From Candidatus Nanopelagicales bacterium (lineage in GTDB: Bacteria; Actinomycetota; Actinomycetes; S36-B12; CAIYMF01), in contig JAFIHG010000050.1 in assembly GCA_017848795.1 (NCBI GenBank), positions 94,449 to 158,448 on the forward strand: a stretch of 64,000 nucleotides of DNA, in the 5' to 3' direction. Position numbers and translations under genes: made by a program. Shown here piece by piece: positions 10,221-20,647 of this stretch. Within the stretch, counting starts at the first letter, position 1, and the number at the start of each line of letters is the position of its first letter. The notes under the pieces are model-generated. The model worked only from the letters and a program-made list of their open reading frames with translations, was not told the DNA's origin and did not search any database.

Positions 10221-12557
10221 TCACCGGCCGCGCGCGAGAAGCAGCGGGCCGCCGTGCAGCGGGTCGGCGACGACGGCGAGGTCGCCCTCGGTGTCGGTAC
10301 GGCCGATCGCGGCGCCGACCGCCTGATACGCCTGCAACGTCGCAGCCGCCGGGTGGCCGTAGTCGTTGTCGCGCCCGCAGCTGACGAGGGCGACGCCGGG
10401 CGCGCTCGTCACGGCGTACCTCGGGTCCTGGTGCCGCGAGCCGTGGTGCGGCACCTTCACCACATCGACGTGCGGGATCCGCTGCTCGCCCAGCAGGACG
10501 CCCTGCGCCGGTGGCTCGACGTCGCCGGCAAGCAGCAGGGTGAGTCCCCCGGCCCGTACGAGCAGCACCAGGCTGGCGTTGTTCGGGCCGGAGTCGGTCC
10601 CGGTGAGCAGCCGCTGCGGCCACAGCACCGTCCACTCGAGCGCGCCGACCCGTACCTGCTCTCCCGCTGCCGCGGCGCGGACGGGCACGCCGGCAGCAGC
10701 TGCCCAGCCGCGAACCCGAGACGCCTCGCCGGGCGGGTCGGCAAGCGGGGAGACGATCACCTCTCCGACCTCGCGTCCGCCGCGCAGCACGCCCGGTACG
10801 CCCTCGACGTGGTCGGCGTGCTCGTGGGTGAGCAGCAGCGCGGGCACCCGGCGCACCCCGAGCCGCTGCAGGCACCGATCCATCGCGGCCGGGTCGGGCC
10901 CCGCGTCGACGACGACCGCGATGCCCGGGCCCGCGTTGAGCACCAGCCCGTCGCCCTGGCCGACGTCGCAGGCGACGATCACCCAGCCCTCCGGGGGCCA
11001 GGACGAGGGCAGCAGCGGGCGGCCCGCCGCGGGCAGCACCACCACGACGAGCAGCACCACCGCGCCGGCAGCGGCCACCGGCCGGAGGCGGCCGGCGCGG
11101 TGCGCGGCCCAGCCGGCGGCGAGCACGAGCAGCAGCACGACCGCGAGCAGCCCGCCTCCGGGCGCACCGGTCGGCCAGGGCAGCACCGCGCCCGGCACGT
11201 CCTGCGCGTGGCGGGCAACCGCCGCGATCCATCCCGCGGGCACGGTCGCGACGTGCGCGAGCACTGCCGCCGGGCCGGGCGCGAGGACGCCGAGCCCGGC
11301 GACGAGCAGCCCGAGCACGCTAGCCGGGCCGACGGCCGGCTCGGCGAGCACGTTCGCGGGCACCGACAGCAACGGGACCCCGCCGCCGATGGCGGCGACC
11401 AGCGGGGCCGCCGCCAGGGACGCGGCGACCGCCGCGGCCCACGACTGGCCGAGCGCTCGCACCACCCCGCCGGCCCGCCGCGGCGCCAGCCGTCGGCCGA
11501 GGGTGACCAGGCCGGCCGTGGCCGCCACCGACAGCGCGAAGCCGACGCGCAGCGTCAGGAACGGGTCGAGCACGACCAGTCCGGTGACGGTGACCGCGAG
11601 GACCGCGGCGCCGTCGGTACGCCGCCCGCCGAGCAGCGCCAGCATCCCCACGGCGGCCATGAGCGCGGCCCGCGCCACGGACGGTTCCGGACGCACGAGC
11701 ACGACGTACGCCGGGAGCATCACGGCCCCCAGGGCCACCAGGCCGCGCCGGCGCAGCCCGGCCGCCCGGGCGACCCACCAGATCATCCCGAGCGTGACCG
11801 CGACGTTGCCGCCCGATACCGCCGTGAGGTGCGCGAGCCCGGAGTCCTTCATCGCCTGGTCAAGGTCGTCGCCCACGGCGCTCGTATCACCGACCACCAG
11901 GCCCGGCAGCAGCGCTGCGCCGTCGCCGCCGACGCCGCTCGCCGCCGCCTGCAGCGCCGCGCGCAGCCGCTGCGCACCTTCCTGCAGGTCCGGCGCGGGC
12001 GCCGTGACCGTGACCGACTCGGCGGCGAGGTAGGCGGCGCTGCGCCGTAGCGGGTCGTCCGGCCCGATCCGGCCGCGCACCGTCAGGAGCGTGCCGGGCG
12101 CCGGGCGCAGCAGGGTGTCGTGCCAGGCCACGCGCACCGGCAGCGCCGACGCGTACCCGGCGCCGGCCCGGCGCCACTGCACCAGATCCGCGGTCGCGAC
12201 GACGCGGTCGGCGCTGCGGTACGACCCGCTGGTGCGGCCCTGCTGCGCGACCGGGTCGCCGGTGAGCACGAGCGTTGCGGTGACGTACGCGCCGTCCGCC
12301 GCGGCGCTCGGCAGCGGACCGGAGACCAGCGGCGCGGTACGCAGCACCGCCGCACCGGCGGCGCACCCCGCGACCACCAGCACGGCGAGCACGCTGCGAC
12401 CGACGAGAGCGGGTGCCAGGCCGACCACCACGAGCCCCGCTGCTGCGGCGGCGAGCAGTCCGGCGAAGCCGGCGGCGCTGCCGAGGACGCCCGCCGCGGC
12501 ACTCCCCCACGCCGCAGCGGCGACGGCGACCAGCCGCAGCGCCGGCCGGGCGATCAC
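10221..12557 (-). CDS. comEC: ComEC/Rec2 DNA-uptake channel protein
   Basis: A 778-residue polytopic membrane protein predicted to form the channel for single-stranded DNA uptake. It has an N-terminal DUF4131 region, a central competence domain with many helices (about 220-480, including A-V-S-G-G-N-V-A-V), and a C-terminal metallo-beta-lactamase-like nuclease domain with L-T-H-E-H-A-D-H-V (about 590) and V-P-H-H-G-S (about 700). Its start overlaps the comEA stop by four bases (ATGA), so the pair is translationally coupled. A PilT-type ATPase occurs 29 kb away, but I see no other competence pilus genes. Confidence 0.93.
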   Translation of the reverse strand: MIARPALRLVAVAAAAWGSAAAGVLGSAAGFAGLLAAAAAGLVVVGLAPALVGRSVLAVLVVAGCAAGAAVLRTAPLVSGPLPSAAADGAYVTATLVLTGDPVAQQGRTSGSYRSADRVVATADLVQWRRAGAGYASALPVRVAWHDTLLRPAPGTLLTVRGRIGPDDPLRRSAAYLAAESVTVTAPAPDLQEGAQRLRAALQAAASGVGGDGAALLPGLVVGDTSAVGDDLDQAMKDSGLAHLTAVSGGNVAVTLGMIWWVARAAGLRRRGLVALGAVMLPAYVVLVRPEPSVARAALMAAVGMLALLGGRRTDGAAVLAVTVTGLVVLDPFLTLRVGFALSVAATAGLVTLGRRLAPRRAGGVVRALGQSWAAAVAASLAAAPLVAAIGGGVPLLSVPANVLAEPAVGPASVLGLLVAGLGVLAPGPAAVLAHVATVPAGWIAAVARHAQDVPGAVLPWPTGAPGGGLLAVVLLLVLAAGWAAHRAGRLRPVAAAGAVVLLVVVVLPAAGRPLLPSSWPPEGWVIVACDVGQGDGLVLNAGPGIAVVVDAGPDPAAMDRCLQRLGVRRVPALLLTHEHADHVEGVPGVLRGGREVGEVIVSPLADPPGEASRVRGWAAAAGVPVRAAAAGEQVRVGALEWTVLWPQRLLTGTDSGPNNASLVLLVRAGGLTLLLAGDVEPPAQGVLLGEQRIPHVDVVKVPHHGSRHQDPRYAVTSAPGVALVSCGRDNDYGHPAAATLQAYQAVGAAIGRTDTEGDLAVVADPLHGGPLLLARGR

Positions 12558-13321
12558 CCGACCTGCACGAGCGGCGCGAGACGCTCGTACGTCTTGGGCC
12601 CGATGCCGTCGACCTCGCGCAACTGCTCCACCGACGTGAAGCCGCCGTGCGCGTCGCGGTAGGCGAGGATCGCGGCGGCCGTCACCGGGCCGACACCCGG
12701 CAGGGTGTCCAGGGCGGCGGCGTCGGCCAGGTTCAGGTCGACGACGACGGGCGCCGTCGGCGCGGTCGGCGATCCATCCGCGAGCGGCGGCGGCCCGGCC
12801 TTCGCGCCGACGACAATCTGCTCCCCGTCGACGACCCGCCGCGCCAGGTTCAGCGCGCCGGTCGAGCGCCCGTTCCGTACGCCGCCGGCCGCCTCGATCG
12901 CGTCGGCGACCCGCGCCCCGGCAGGCAGCCGCAGCACGCCGGGACGACGCACCGCTCCGGCGACCTGCACGACCACCTCTGCCGCAGGCGACCCGCTCGG
13001 CGCCGGCCCGGCACCGCCGGTGCTCGCCGGGCCAGCCGTGCTGCCGGAGTTGACGAGGGTCGGGGTGAGCTCACCGCCCTGCGAGCGCCAGGTGAGCAGC
13101 CCCGCCACGAGCAGCGCACCGAGCGCGAGGGCCGCGAGCGCACGGGACGCGCCACGACCGGGCCGGCCCGGTGCCGGCGTCGCCGACGCGGGTGGAGCGG
13201 CAACGTCGAGCGGAGGCGCCGGAGGGTCGGCGACCTCGCCGTCGAGCCCGGCCAGCCGGCGCAGCCGCGCCCGTACGACGAGGGGGTCGGGGCCCTGCCC
13301 GAGCCAGGGGAGCCGGCGCAT
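12554..13321 (-). CDS. comEA: ComEA-type helix-hairpin-helix DNA-binding protein
   Basis: A 255-residue membrane-anchored DNA receptor. A cytoplasmic N-terminus of about 75 residues is followed by one transmembrane helix (about 78-95), a Pro/Ala/Gly linker, an SLBB domain (about 125-190, V-A-G-A-V-R-R-P-G-V) and a C-terminal HhH pair (about 205-255) with L-D-T-L-P-G-V-G-P and L-R-E-V-D-G-I-G-P. ComEA proteins bind double-stranded DNA outside the membrane and hand it to ComEC. The stop overlaps the comEC start. Confidence 0.92.
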   Translation of the reverse strand: MRRLPWLGQGPDPLVVRARLRRLAGLDGEVADPPAPPLDVAAPPASATPAPGRPGRGASRALAALALGALLVAGLLTWRSQGGELTPTLVNSGSTAGPASTGGAGPAPSGSPAAEVVVQVAGAVRRPGVLRLPAGARVADAIEAAGGVRNGRSTGALNLARRVVDGEQIVVGAKAGPPPLADGSPTAPTAPVVVDLNLADAAALDTLPGVGPVTAAAILAYRDAHGGFTSVEQLREVDGIGPKTYERLAPLVQVG

Positions 13322-13360
13322 CCCGGCACGCTAGGCACCGGACCAGGCGTGGCGGAGTCG

Positions 13361-14062
13361 TCAGGCACCGCCCTGTGCACGACGGTGCACGTCGCGATCC
13401 TGTGGATCGCCTCCGGCGCGCCGTCCCGGGCGCGCGACGAGCCCGGTGAAGGTGCGCCGCAGGTTCTCCACGTGCCGGACGCAGACGATCACGCAGAGCG
13501 CGAGCGCGAAGAACAGGTCGAGGCCGTCGCTCGGCAGCAGCAGCGCGGTCGGTACGAGCACGAGCGCGCCGCAGACCGACGCGAGTCCGACGTTGCGGGA
13601 GACGGCGACGACGATCCCGAACACGGCGATCACCGGCAGCACCCAGAGCGGGTGCACCGCGAGGATGGCACCGAGCGCGGTCGCGACCCCCTTGCCGCCC
13701 CGCCCCCGCAGCCACGGCGAGGTGATGTGGCCGACGACGGCGGCCAGCCCTGCCACCCGCGCCGGGCCGGCACCGGCCACGAGCGCGACGAGCAGCACCG
13801 GCAGGTACCCCTTCGCCACGTCGAGCAGGCCGACGAGCACACCCACGCGCCAGCCCATGACGCGGCCGGCGTTCGTGGCCCCCGGGTTCCCCGAGCCGCG
13901 CCCGCGCAGGTCCGCGCCACGGGCCCGCGCGATCATCGACGCGGGGTTCAGCGAGCCGACGAGGTAGCCGAGCAGACCGGCGGCCGAGTACGTCCAGATC
14001 GTGCGGATGACGTCCGGCAGCAACGCCTGGAGCGTCGCACGCAGGTCCTGGAATCCGGCCAC
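13361..14062 (-). CDS. plsY: glycerol-3-phosphate acyltransferase PlsY
   Basis: A 233-residue integral membrane protein that transfers an acyl group from acyl phosphate to glycerol-3-phosphate, the first step of phospholipid synthesis. The three PlsY signatures are present: G-S-L-N-P-A near residue 37, G-S-G-N-P-G-A-T-N about 56-64, and G-R-G-G-K-G-V-A-T about 122. There are five or more hydrophobic helices. A hydrophilic basic tail of about 35 residues (R-P-G-R-R-A-G-G) is longer than usual. The GTG start has GGAG ten bases upstream. It lies between degV and comEA on the same strand. Confidence 0.93.
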   Translation of the reverse strand: MAGFQDLRATLQALLPDVIRTIWTYSAAGLLGYLVGSLNPASMIARARGADLRGRGSGNPGATNAGRVMGWRVGVLVGLLDVAKGYLPVLLVALVAGAGPARVAGLAAVVGHITSPWLRGRGGKGVATALGAILAVHPLWVLPVIAVFGIVVAVSRNVGLASVCGALVLVPTALLLPSDGLDLFFALALCVIVCVRHVENLRRTFTGLVARPGRRAGGDPQDRDVHRRAQGGA

Positions 14063-14077
14063 GGCAGAGCGCTCCGC

Positions 14078-14935
14078 TCAGTGCGGTGAGACGACGACCG
14101 CGATCATGCCCGGACCGACGTGCGCGCCCACGACCGCACCCACCTCGGACACCACGACCTGCGCACCGGGAAGCGCGGCGGTGAGCCGCTCCGCGACGGT
14201 CTCGGCGCGTTCCCGGGCGTCGAGGTGGTGCACCGCGAGGTCCGCCTCGCCGTCGGCCACCCGCGCCACGACGAGCTCCTGGATGCGCGCGAGCGCACGG
14301 GACGCGGTCCGTACCTTCTCCAGCAGCCGGACCTGTCCCTCCACGATGGTGAGGATCGGCTTGACGGCGAGGGCCTGGCCGAGCATCGCCTGCGCGGCGC
14401 CGACCCGCCCGCCGCGGCGCAGGTAGTCGAGCGTGTCCACGTAGAACAGCGAGTACGAGGCGGCGCAGCGTTCGCGGGCGGCGCGGGCGACGGCGTCGAG
14501 ACCGGCGCCGTCGCTTGCGGCCCGGGCGGCGGCGATGACCCCGAAGCCGGCACCCATCCCGACCGATCCGCTGTCGATGACGCGCGTCGGCACCGGCGAG
14601 CGGCGGGCGGCGAGCAGCGCCGACTCGTACGTCCCCGACATCTGCGCGGAGAGGTGGATCGACACGATGCCGGTCGCACCGGACTGCGCCGCACACTCGT
14701 ATGCCTGCGCGAGACGTTCCGGAGCCGGCCGGGAGGTTGTCACCACCTGCCACTCCCGCAACGCCGCCGCCACCTGGGCGGGGCTCACCTCCGTACCCTC
14801 GTCGTACGCCCGACCGGCGATCACCACCTGGACCGGTACGACGGTCACCGCGTCAGCAGGCAGCAGCCCCGCGGGCAGGTAGCTCGTGGAGTCGGTGACG
14901 ACGGCGACCCGGCCGGCAGCCGCGGCGGTGCTCAC
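14078..14935 (-). CDS. DegV family fatty-acid-binding protein
   Basis: A 285-residue two-domain DegV protein. It starts with V-V-T-D-S-T-S-Y-L-P, has a T-S-R-P-A-P-E motif near 70 and S-A-Q-M-S-G-T-Y near 97, which line the fatty-acid pocket. DegV proteins bind acyl chains; Gram-positive members called FakB present fatty acids to the FakA kinase, but no fakA is in the window. The GTG start is seven bases after the leuS stop and PlsY follows 15 bases after this gene, so leuS-degV-plsY may be one transcript with a lipid theme. Confidence 0.92.
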   Translation of the reverse strand: MSTAAAAGRVAVVTDSTSYLPAGLLPADAVTVVPVQVVIAGRAYDEGTEVSPAQVAAALREWQVVTTSRPAPERLAQAYECAAQSGATGIVSIHLSAQMSGTYESALLAARRSPVPTRVIDSGSVGMGAGFGVIAAARAASDGAGLDAVARAARERCAASYSLFYVDTLDYLRRGGRVGAAQAMLGQALAVKPILTIVEGQVRLLEKVRTASRALARIQELVVARVADGEADLAVHHLDARERAETVAERLTAALPGAQVVVSEVGAVVGAHVGPGMIAVVVSPH

Positions 14936-14942
14936 GCCGCGC

Positions 14943-17429
14943 TCACCCCGGCACGATGTTGACGAGGGACGGAGCGCGCACGATCACCCGGCGCGCCGGT
15001 CGCCCGGACAGCGCGGCCACGATCGCCGGCTCGGCGAGGGCGGCGGCCTCCAGCTCCGCGGCGGCGATGCCCGGCGGCACCTCCAACCGGGCGCGTACCT
15101 TGCCCGCGACCTGCACCACGCACGTGACCGACTCCTGCACGAGCAGGTCGGGGTCGGCCTGCGGCCAGCCGACGCGGGCCACGGTCGGCTCGTGGCCGAG
15201 CCGGGCCCACATGTCCTCGGCCGTGTACGGCGCCACGAGCGAGAGCATCACCGCGACCGCCTCGACCGCCTCCCGCACCGCCGGGTCCGCTGCGCCGGGC
15301 CCGCTGTCGATCGCCTTGCGGGTGGCATTGACGAGCTCCATCGTGCGGGCCACGGCGACGTTGAACCTGTGGGAGTCGAGCGCCGCGGTGGCCTCGTGCA
15401 CCGCGTGCGCTGTCGCGCGCCGCAGCTCGCGGTCCCCGGTGGCCGGGTCGGTGCCCGGGGGGCAGCTCACGTCACCGGCCAGCCGCCACGCCCGCGCCAG
15501 GAAGCGCTGCGAGCCGGACGGGGACAGGTCGGCCCAGTCGATGTCGTCCTCGGGAGGACCGGCGAACGCCATCGTCAGGCGTACCGCATCGACCCCGAAC
15601 CGCTCGAGCTGCTCGCCGAGGTCCACACCATTGCCGAGCGACTTGCTCATGGCCTTGCCCTGGTTGATGACCTGACCCTGGTTGAGCAGCGCCGTGAACG
15701 GCTCGACGAAGTCGACCATCCCCATGTCGTGCAGGACCTTGGTGAAGAACCGGCTGTAGAGCAGGTGCAGGATCGCGTGCTCGACCCCGCCGACGTACTG
15801 CGCGACGGGCATCCACCGCCGCACCGCCTCCGGGTCGAACGGACCGTCGGTGTACGACGGCGAGCAGTAGCGCAGGTAGTACCAGGAGGAGTCGACGAAC
15901 GTGTCCATCGTGTCGGTGTCGCGCTCCCCGGGCCCGCCGCACCGCGGGCAGGTCGTACGGACCCAGTCGGTCGCCGAGGCGAGCGGCGAGACCCCCTTCG
16001 GCGCCAGCTCGCTGCCGCGCAGGTCGGGCAGCCGGACGGGCAGCTGGTCGTCGGGTACGGGCACCTCGCCGCAGCTCGCGCAGTGCACGATCGGGATCGG
16101 GGCGCCCCAGAACCGCTGCCGGGACAGCAGCCAGTCGCGCAGCCGGAACGCGACACCGCCGCGGCCGACCCCCTTGGACTCGAGCAGCTCGACGATCCGG
16201 GCGATCCCCTCCTCCTTGCCGGTGCCGTCGATCGGTCCGGAGTTCACGTGCACGCCCTCGCCGGCGGTGGCGATGCCGCTGACCGCCGGGTCCGGCTCGC
16301 CGGTGTCGAGGACCACCCGGACCGGCAGGTCGAACTCGCGGGCGAAGTCCAGGTCGCGCTGGTCGTGCGCCGGGACCGCCATGATCGCGCCGGTGCCGTA
16401 GTCGGCCAGGACGTAGTCGGCAGCCCACACCGGGATGCGCTCGCCGTTCACCGGGTTCACGGCGTACCGCCCGAGGAACACCCCCGTCTTCGCCCGCTCG
16501 CTGGAGAGCCGGTCGATGTCCGAGAGCCGCTTGACCTGCTCGAGGTACGCCGCGAACTCTTCCCGGCACTCCGGGGCGCACAGCTCGTCGGCGAGCGCCG
16601 CGTCGGCGGCCACCACGAAGAAGGTGGCGCCGAACAAGGTGTCCGGGCGGGTGGTGAAGACCGAGACGGGCTCCTCGCGCCCGTCGATCGCGAACTGCAC
16701 GTGCGCGCCCTCGGACCGCCCGATCCAGTTGCGCTGCATCGTCAGGACGCGCTCGGGCCAGCGGCCCTCGAGCGCGGTCATGTCGTCCAGCAACCGCTGG
16801 GCGTAGTCGGTGATGCGGAAGTACCACTGGGTCAACGTCTTCTTGGTGACCGGCGTCCCGCACCGCTCGCACGCGCCGGCCACGACCTGCTCGTTGGCGA
16901 GCACGGTCTGGTCCTTGGGGCACCAGTTGACGGCGGACGCCTTGCGGTAGGCGAGGCCGCGCTCGCGGAAGCGCAGGAACAGCCACTGCGTCCAGCGGTA
17001 GTACTCCGGGTCGGAGGTCGCGAGGCGGCGCGACCAGTCGAAGGAGACGGCGTAGCGCCGGAACGACGCCGCCTGGGTGTCGATGTTCGCGTACGTCCAG
17101 TCGGCGGGGTGGGCGTCACGCTGGATGGCCGCGTTCTCCGCAGGCAGGCCGAAGGAGTCCCAGCCGATCGGGTGCAGCACGTCGTACCCACGCTGGAACC
17201 AGTACCGGGCGACGATGTCGCCGAGCACGAACGCCTCGGCGTGGCCCATGTGCAGGTCGCCGGAGGGGTACGGGAACATGTCGAGCATGTAGCGGCGCTC
17301 GGCCCGTCCGTCGTCAGCGGCGCGGAACGGGTCGAGCCGGTCCCACACCGGGAGCCAGCGCTCCTGGATCTGCTCGACGTCGAACTGGCTCCCGGTCGTC
17401 CCGGAGGCCGGCGGCACGCTCGCGGTCAT
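14943..17429 (-). CDS. leuS: leucine--tRNA ligase
   Basis: An 828-residue class-I aminoacyl-tRNA synthetase that charges tRNA-Leu. The HIGH motif appears as H-M-G-H at residues 60-63 and the KMSKS loop as K-A-M-S-K-S. The CP1 editing domain lies between them, with a C-G-T-P zinc-like cysteine pair and T-T-R-P-D-T-L-F-G. The anticodon-binding domain and a small C-terminal domain with V-N-G-K-like V-A-G-K-V-R-A-R follow. ATG 17429 was chosen as it precedes the first conserved LeuRS residues. I found no T-box in the 244 bases upstream. Confidence 0.97.
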   Translation of the reverse strand: MTASVPPASGTTGSQFDVEQIQERWLPVWDRLDPFRAADDGRAERRYMLDMFPYPSGDLHMGHAEAFVLGDIVARYWFQRGYDVLHPIGWDSFGLPAENAAIQRDAHPADWTYANIDTQAASFRRYAVSFDWSRRLATSDPEYYRWTQWLFLRFRERGLAYRKASAVNWCPKDQTVLANEQVVAGACERCGTPVTKKTLTQWYFRITDYAQRLLDDMTALEGRWPERVLTMQRNWIGRSEGAHVQFAIDGREEPVSVFTTRPDTLFGATFFVVAADAALADELCAPECREEFAAYLEQVKRLSDIDRLSSERAKTGVFLGRYAVNPVNGERIPVWAADYVLADYGTGAIMAVPAHDQRDLDFAREFDLPVRVVLDTGEPDPAVSGIATAGEGVHVNSGPIDGTGKEEGIARIVELLESKGVGRGGVAFRLRDWLLSRQRFWGAPIPIVHCASCGEVPVPDDQLPVRLPDLRGSELAPKGVSPLASATDWVRTTCPRCGGPGERDTDTMDTFVDSSWYYLRYCSPSYTDGPFDPEAVRRWMPVAQYVGGVEHAILHLLYSRFFTKVLHDMGMVDFVEPFTALLNQGQVINQGKAMSKSLGNGVDLGEQLERFGVDAVRLTMAFAGPPEDDIDWADLSPSGSQRFLARAWRLAGDVSCPPGTDPATGDRELRRATAHAVHEATAALDSHRFNVAVARTMELVNATRKAIDSGPGAADPAVREAVEAVAVMLSLVAPYTAEDMWARLGHEPTVARVGWPQADPDLLVQESVTCVVQVAGKVRARLEVPPGIAAAELEAAALAEPAIVAALSGRPARRVIVRAPSLVNIVPG

Positions 17430-17673
17430 CGTCGCTCTCGTCTCGTCCTGGTGTCCCGCGCCGCTGCGGTCCGATCCCGGCGCGGACCACCATTGTCCCG
17501 TGCCGCGCGTCGCGCCCCGCGTCGGCCCGCGGGCATCGACCGTCCGTACCGAATCGACCGACCGATCGGACCGGTGATTCCCGACAGCCCACCGGATCTT
17601 GGGTCGGGTCAGCAGGCTCTGTCCGTAAGCGTCCGGCGATCCCGGACGTCCCTGCGCTCCACCTGGAGTCCGC

Positions 17674-19770
17674 ATGCACCTCCCCCACCACCGGCTGACC
17701 CTCGCCGCCGCATGCCTCGGCGCCGCGGCGCTGGTCTCCGCGAGCCTGCTGCCCGTCGCCCAGGCGACCTCCGGCCACCACCAGGGGCCGCCGCCGGGCT
17801 GGGTGAAGATCCCCGGCTCCGCGTACCACCTGCAGTCGGGCGAAAAGGACCTCGGACCCGCCGCCCCCGGGTCACCGGCCCGCTTCACCCTCTCCATGAA
17901 GGTGCCGCGCCAGAACGCCGCCGACGCCCTGGCCAAGCTGGTCTCCGAACCGCGGTCACCGCTGTACGGCCGTTACCTGTCCCCGCAGCAGTACCGGCGG
18001 TTGTTCGCCCCGAGCGACGGCGCGGCGGCCCAGGTGACGCGGTGGCTGCGACAGGCCGGGATGCGGATCGCGTACGACCCGGCGAACCACCTGACGATCA
18101 CCGCGACCGGGACCGTCGCGGCGGCCGACCGCGCGTTCTGGACCGACCTGCACCGCTATCGCACGGCACCGGACGCCGACGGGAACACCACCACCTTCCT
18201 GGCGCCGAAGACGCCGTTGTTCGTGCCGCGCAACGTCAACGCCGTCGTCGCCGGGTTCCTCGAGGGCATCAACCATGCCGCCCGGCTGACCCAGCCGATG
18301 TCCAGCCGCGCGGACCGCACCCGGGACCTGCCCGGTACCGAGGAGGCGACCACGGACGCGGTGCACCCGTCCGCGCACACGGTGCCGACGTCACGGTCGG
18401 CACCGCCGCCCGAGGGGTTCGTGAACGCGGGCCCCTGCTCGCGCTACTGGGGAGCGAAGAAGGCATACGGCACGCCGAAGCTGCCGCGCGGGTACGCCGC
18501 ACCGCCGCCGTACGCGCCGTGCGGGTACACGCCGCGCCAGCTGCAAGGGGCGTACGGATTGTCGGCGCTGCACGGGCGCGGGATCGACGGTCGAGGGACG
18601 ACGGTGGCGATCACCGACGCGTACAACGCCCCGACGATCCTGCACGACGCCAACACCTACGCCGCCAAGCACTCCCAGCCGCGTTTCCGTCCCGGGCAGT
18701 TCCGCGAGGTCAAGCCCGACTACTACCGGTACGGCTACCACGACACCGTCAACGGCGACCAGTGCGGTGAGCAGGGCTGGTACGGCGAGGAGACCCTCGA
18801 CGTCGAGGCGGTGCACGCGATGGCTCCGGGAGCGAACGTGCTCTACATGGGCGGGGCGAGCTGCCTGGACAGCGACCTGCTCGTCGCGCTCAACACCATC
18901 GTCGACCAGCACCGGGCGGACCTGATCAGCAACTCGTGGGGCGACGCCGGTGAGGAGGTCGACCCGGTCATCCTGGCGACCTACCACACGGTGTTCGTGC
19001 AGGCGGCGCTCGAGGGCATCGGCGTCTTCTACTCGAGCGGCGACAGCGGCGACGAGGTCGACGGCACCGGCACCCGGCAGACCGACTACCCCGCCTCCGA
19101 CTCCTGGGTGACCGCGGTCGGCGGCACCAGCCTCGCCGTGGGCAGCGCCGACCAGTACCTGTTCGAGACCGGGTGGGGAACCGGCAAGAGCACCCTCACC
19201 GACGGCAGCTGGCAGCCGGCGCCACCCGGGTCGTGGGTGTACGGGGGCGGCGGCGGCACCAGCCAGGTGTTCGCCCAGCCGTGGTACCAGCGCCCGGTCG
19301 TGCCGTGGTCGATCTCGCACTACTTCGGCGCTTCGGCCGGGCGGGCGGTGCCCGACGTCAGCGCGCTCGGCGACCCGAACACCGGGTTCCTCGTCGGGGA
19401 GACCCAGACGTTCCCCGACGGGGTGCGCTACGGCGAGTACCGGATCGGCGGCACCAGCCTCGCCTCGCCGTTGATGGCCGGCATCGAGGCGCTGGCCGAC
19501 CAGGCAGCGCACCATCCACACGGCTTCGCGAACCCGGCGATCTACCGGCTGTACGGCACCGGCGCGTACCACGACGTGGTCGACCCGAGCCGCGTGCAGT
19601 CCGTCGTACGCGTCGATTTCCTCAACGGTGTCAATGCCGACGACGGCACCTCGACCTCGTTGCGCACGATGAACCAGACGCAGTCGCTGCACACCCGCCG
19701 CGGCTACGACGACGTGACCGGCGTGGGCTCACCGACCGGGGCGCGTTACGTGCTCGGTCTCGGTCGCTGA
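17674..19770 (+). CDS. secreted S53 family peptidase (sedolisin/kumamolisin type)
   Basis: A 698-residue preproprotein. A signal peptide (about residues 1-31) precedes a Pro-kumamolisin activation domain (about 65-200), a linker, and the S53 catalytic domain (about 285-698). The catalytic Glu-Asp pair is E372 and D376 in Y-G-E-E-T-L-D-V-E. The oxyanion Asp is D457 in S-S-G-D-S-G-D, and the nucleophile is S595 in G-G-T-S-L-A-S-P. All residues needed for activity are present. It should be an acid-active extracellular endopeptidase released by removal of the prosegment. TGGAG lies a few bases before ATG 17674. It is divergent from leuS. Confidence 0.93.
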   Translation: MHLPHHRLTLAAACLGAAALVSASLLPVAQATSGHHQGPPPGWVKIPGSAYHLQSGEKDLGPAAPGSPARFTLSMKVPRQNAADALAKLVSEPRSPLYGRYLSPQQYRRLFAPSDGAAAQVTRWLRQAGMRIAYDPANHLTITATGTVAAADRAFWTDLHRYRTAPDADGNTTTFLAPKTPLFVPRNVNAVVAGFLEGINHAARLTQPMSSRADRTRDLPGTEEATTDAVHPSAHTVPTSRSAPPPEGFVNAGPCSRYWGAKKAYGTPKLPRGYAAPPPYAPCGYTPRQLQGAYGLSALHGRGIDGRGTTVAITDAYNAPTILHDANTYAAKHSQPRFRPGQFREVKPDYYRYGYHDTVNGDQCGEQGWYGEETLDVEAVHAMAPGANVLYMGGASCLDSDLLVALNTIVDQHRADLISNSWGDAGEEVDPVILATYHTVFVQAALEGIGVFYSSGDSGDEVDGTGTRQTDYPASDSWVTAVGGTSLAVGSADQYLFETGWGTGKSTLTDGSWQPAPPGSWVYGGGGGTSQVFAQPWYQRPVVPWSISHYFGASAGRAVPDVSALGDPNTGFLVGETQTFPDGVRYGEYRIGGTSLASPLMAGIEALADQAAHHPHGFANPAIYRLYGTGAYHDVVDPSRVQSVVRVDFLNGVNADDGTSTSLRTMNQTQSLHTRRGYDDVTGVGSPTGARYVLGLGR

Positions 19771-19790
19771 TCCATCGCGGCGGTGACCTG

Positions 19791-20555
19791 TCACGGCGGT
19801 GTCCCGTCACGGTTTTCGTGACGGGGCACCGCCGGTCCGCTGCCCTGTGCCGCCTGGAGCGCAGCGGCGATCGCGCGCCCGACGGCCTCGTGTGTCGCCC
19901 AGGACCAGTGCAGCCCGTCGGGGTTCCCCGTGCCGGACGCGAGCGCCGGCCCGACGATCGGGTCCAGCTCGACCAGGCCCGTACCGTGACGCGCCGCCCA
20001 CCGACGTGCCGCGGCGACGGCGGGACGGTGCGGGCGGTCCGCCGGGTACGCCGCGCTCGCGTACGGGGACGGCGTGAGCAGCACCGCGGGGATGCCCGGG
20101 CGGTAGTGCCGGACTCCCGACAGGGTCCGGGCGAGGTAGCGGTCGGTCGCCTCCTGCGGCAGCTGCCGCATACGTCCCCCGCTCACCCGGATCACGGGCG
20201 GCGCGAGGCGGCGGTACCACCCGCGCGCGGAACGGCGCAGCGCCCCGGGTCGTAGGTAGGCGATCCCCTCGCGCAGGTACGTCGGCAGCGCCGCGGGCAG
20301 CGCGTCCATCCCGCCGAGCCCGAGGACCAGCGCGTCGGCCCGCGGCAGCAGCACTCCCCACACCCGCGGGTCCCGCGTCAACGCCCACCAGCCGTCGCGA
20401 GCCGTCCATCCGAGCCGGGCCACGACGTCGGCCCGTACGTCCGCACCGAGCGCAGCCGCGAGCACGTTCGGGTACAGCCGCGGGTCGTCGGGCGGCCACG
20501 GCCGGTCCGGACCGTGGAAGGCGAGCGAGTCGGCCAGGACCAGGACGTGTCGCAC
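19791..20555 (-). CDS. octT: diglucosylglycerate octanoyltransferase-like SGNH protein (OctT)
   Basis: A 254-residue protein resembling mycobacterial OctT (Rv2418c), which octanoylates diglucosylglycerate on the way to methylglucose lipopolysaccharide. The SGNH nucleophile block is L-V-L-A-D-S-L-A-F-H-G (residues 4-14), and the C-terminal Asp-His pair is G-N-P-D-G-L-H-W. Internal matches include D-P-R-L-Y-P-N, T-A-R-D-G-W-W and G-G-M-D-A-L-P. In mycobacteria octT is next to degV and gpgP; here degV is 5 kb away and gpgP is absent. The GTG at 20555 is chosen by similarity; no ribosome-binding site is seen. Confidence 0.8.
   Translation of the reverse strand: MRHVLVLADSLAFHGPDRPWPPDDPRLYPNVLAAALGADVRADVVARLGWTARDGWWALTRDPRVWGVLLPRADALVLGLGGMDALPAALPTYLREGIAYLRPGALRRSARGWYRRLAPPVIRVSGGRMRQLPQEATDRYLARTLSGVRHYRPGIPAVLLTPSPYASAAYPADRPHRPAVAAARRWAARHGTGLVELDPIVGPALASGTGNPDGLHWSWATHEAVGRAIAAALQAAQGSGPAVPRHENRDGTPP
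19798..19830. terminator. hairpin between the S53 peptidase gene and octT
   Basis: A 14-bp stem (19798-19811 with 19817-19830, one G-T pair) encloses a GTTTT loop 28 bases after the peptidase stop. It lies inside the last codons of the convergent octT, so it may serve mainly the peptidase transcript. Confidence 0.6.
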
Positions 20556-20605
20556 GGCTGAGAGGATGGCAGCCGCCCACCGCGAGCACACCGCATAGCG
20601 TGGTG

Positions 20606-20647
20606 ATGGACGCCCTCGACGCCGCGACACCCAGGGAGTGCGGATGA
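20606..20647 (+). CDS. possible 13-residue leader ORF before the aminotransferase
   Basis: An ATG four bases after a TAGCGT -10 box (20596-20601) starts a 13-codon frame (MDALDAATPRECG). It ends in a TGA overlapping the aminotransferase ATG (ATGA). The box-to-ATG distance is shorter than for the other leaderless starts here. Because the main gene also has its own GGGAG site, this may be coincidental. Confidence 0.3.
   Translation: MDALDAATPRECG

Noticed and set aside
13071..14753. Long minus-strand frames over degV and plsY in other phases
   Set aside because: They translate to Arg/Gly/Ala-rich sequence typical of GC-rich shadows, while the real genes in the region are clear.
17430..17673. 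T-box leader for leuS
   Set aside because: No T-box sequence or specifier loop is recognisable in the 244 bases, and the divergent S53 gene must share them.
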